This document shows, in pieces, positions 15,960-16,613 of a stretch of DNA of 16,613 nucleotides. The position numbers and the translations under genes are program-made. The stretch spans positions 1 to 16,613 of the forward strand of contig DAOWIT010000118.1 in assembly GCA_030640765.1 (NCBI GenBank), given 5' to 3'. Below the pieces are notes generated by a model. The model did not search any database, was not told the origin of the DNA, and saw only the letters and a program-made list of their open reading frames with translations. The DNA comes from Candidatus Latescibacterota bacterium. Its GTDB lineage: Bacteria; Latescibacterota; MVCY01. Positions within the stretch are counted from its first letter, which is position 1; each line of letters starts with the position of its first letter.

Positions 15960-16397
15960 ATGAATAACAGACGACAGAAAGAGGAAGCAGTACAGGCGAT
16001 TCCTATGACTCCTCTGATAGATTGTGTGTTCCTGCTATTGATCTTCTTTATGGTGGCAGCGGTCTTCTCGGTGACACCAGGGTTGGATGTCAAACTCCCA
16101 GAGGCTGAGAGGGCTACTACCCCTGAACAACAGAACCTGTTTATCGTCATTGACAAAGACGGAAATATGAAGCTCAACCACCGTACTGTCACAATTAACA
16201 ACCTTAAGCAGATGATAGAGGAGAACAGACGAAAGCTGGATATGACTACAACCTTAATTATTCAAGCTGATAAGAGAACCTTCCACGGTGTGGTGGTGAA
16301 GGTGATGGATATCGCTAAGAAAGCAGGAATTGTGGACAATGTGATTGCCACAGAGCCTACAGAAGAAGAGACAGAAGAGGAGATAACGACAGAATAA
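15960..16397 (+). CDS. exbD: ExbD/TolR-family energy-transducing protein
   Basis: Partner of ExbB: a single-pass inner-membrane protein whose membrane aspartate carries protons. It has 145 residues: a basic cytoplasmic start, the signature IPMTPLIDCVFLLLIFFMV with Asp21 (equivalent to E. coli ExbD Asp25), and one TM segment at ~18-37. A periplasmic domain follows, with LDVKLPEAE, LFIVIDKDGNMKLNHRTV and TTLIIQADKRTFHGVVVKVMDIAKKAGI, the ExbD/TolR fold. It ends in an acidic tail rich in Glu/Thr (EPTEEETEEEITTE) that is not part of the core fold. The ribosome site GGGAGG precedes the ATG. It is followed 45 nt later by the TonB-like frame. Confidence 0.95.
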   Translation: MNNRRQKEEAVQAIPMTPLIDCVFLLLIFFMVAAVFSVTPGLDVKLPEAERATTPEQQNLFIVIDKDGNMKLNHRTVTINNLKQMIEENRRKLDMTTTLIIQADKRTFHGVVVKVMDIAKKAGIVDNVIATEPTEEETEEEITTE

Positions 16398-16442
16398 GTA
16401 GGCCTTTGGCACTAAAACAGGGCAAGAAAGGGGGGAGGAGCT

Positions 16443-16613
16443 ATTAAACGAGGACGAAAAATAACCAGTGCGTCATTACTGATCTCCATCTTTCTGCACG
16501 GTGCTGTCTTCACTGTGGCCTATGTGGTTTCCCGGGGTATCTTGGCGAGAAAAGAGGAGTTTGTGGCCAGATTTATGCCTCGACCTCCCATTCTTAAGAA
16601 AGCCTTTGACCTC
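16443..16613 (+). CDS. TonB/TolA-like energy transducer, N-terminal part (runs off the right edge; start codon non-canonical)
   Basis: The frame, open from 16416 to the window end, encodes a basic stretch (IKRGRKITSA), one TM segment SLLISIFLHGAVFTVAYVV and a periplasmic stretch with MPRPP. The TM closely parallels E. coli TonB (LLSVCIHGAV), keeping the Ser-x3-His pair (E. coli Ser16 and His20) needed to couple to ExbB-ExbD. No ATG, GTG or TTG precedes the TM in this frame. The candidates are ATT at 16443, four nt after GGAGG within a GGGGGGAGGAG tract, or ATA at 16461, six nt after GAGGA. Alternatively, a TTG at 16406 opens a frame that joins this one if one G of the six-G run is removed. 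Its position after exbD supports the assignment. The C-terminal domain is not in the window. Confidence 0.75.
   Translation, partial: MKRGRKITSASLLISIFLHGAVFTVAYVVSRGILARKEEFVARFMPRPPILKKAFDL

Noticed and set aside
1..16613. CRISPR arrays, tRNA/rRNA genes, prophage or complete insertion sequences
   Set aside because: No regular repeat-spacer pattern, cloverleaf-like sequence, rRNA segment, intact transposase or phage gene was recognised on either strand.

Overview
The window comes from a diderm (Gram-negative) bacterium that makes lipid A. The strongest lineage hint is a fused LpxC-FabZ protein, together with a tamB-bamA-skp-lpxD-lpxC/fabZ-lpxA gene order. This fits the FCB assemblage (Bacteroidetes/Chlorobi relatives, including uncultivated phyla of the Zixibacteria/Latescibacteria/Marinimicrobia type). 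That placement is an inference; no rRNA or tRNA gene is present to confirm it.

Left part (1-11497, all minus strand): an outer-membrane biogenesis locus read right to left. It holds a TamB-like translocation protein, the BamA barrel-insertion protein, a small lipoprotein resembling the DUF2271 family, the periplasmic chaperone Skp/OmpH, then the lipid A genes lpxD, lpxC-fabZ (fused) and lpxA, which runs off the left edge. Skp and LpxD are tightly spaced, and LpxA starts inside the end of lpxC-fabZ. The other junctions have gaps of 149-325 nt, most of them holding short dispersed repeats. One repeat runs into lpxD and encodes its last 12 residues.

Middle (11498-12031): a 534-nt divergent intergenic region. 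It contains two near-consensus sigma70 promoters pointing outward, a perfect 9-bp hairpin, a possible zinc-ribbon transposase relic and another dispersed repeat.

Right part (12032-16613, plus strand): an apparent operon of a ~1060-residue secreted TPR protein, an ExbB/TolQ proton-channel subunit, an ExbD/TolR subunit and the start of a TonB-like protein that runs off the right edge. It looks like a proton-motive-force-driven envelope machine with a very large periplasmic TPR partner, transcribed divergently from the outer-membrane assembly locus. Two oddities stand out. The ExbB carries Met where the conserved TM3 glutamate normally sits. The TonB-like gene has no ATG/GTG/TTG start in its frame, although it keeps the Ser-x3-His transmembrane motif and has a strong Shine-Dalgarno sequence.

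No CRISPR array, tRNA, rRNA, phage gene or intact insertion sequence was seen.
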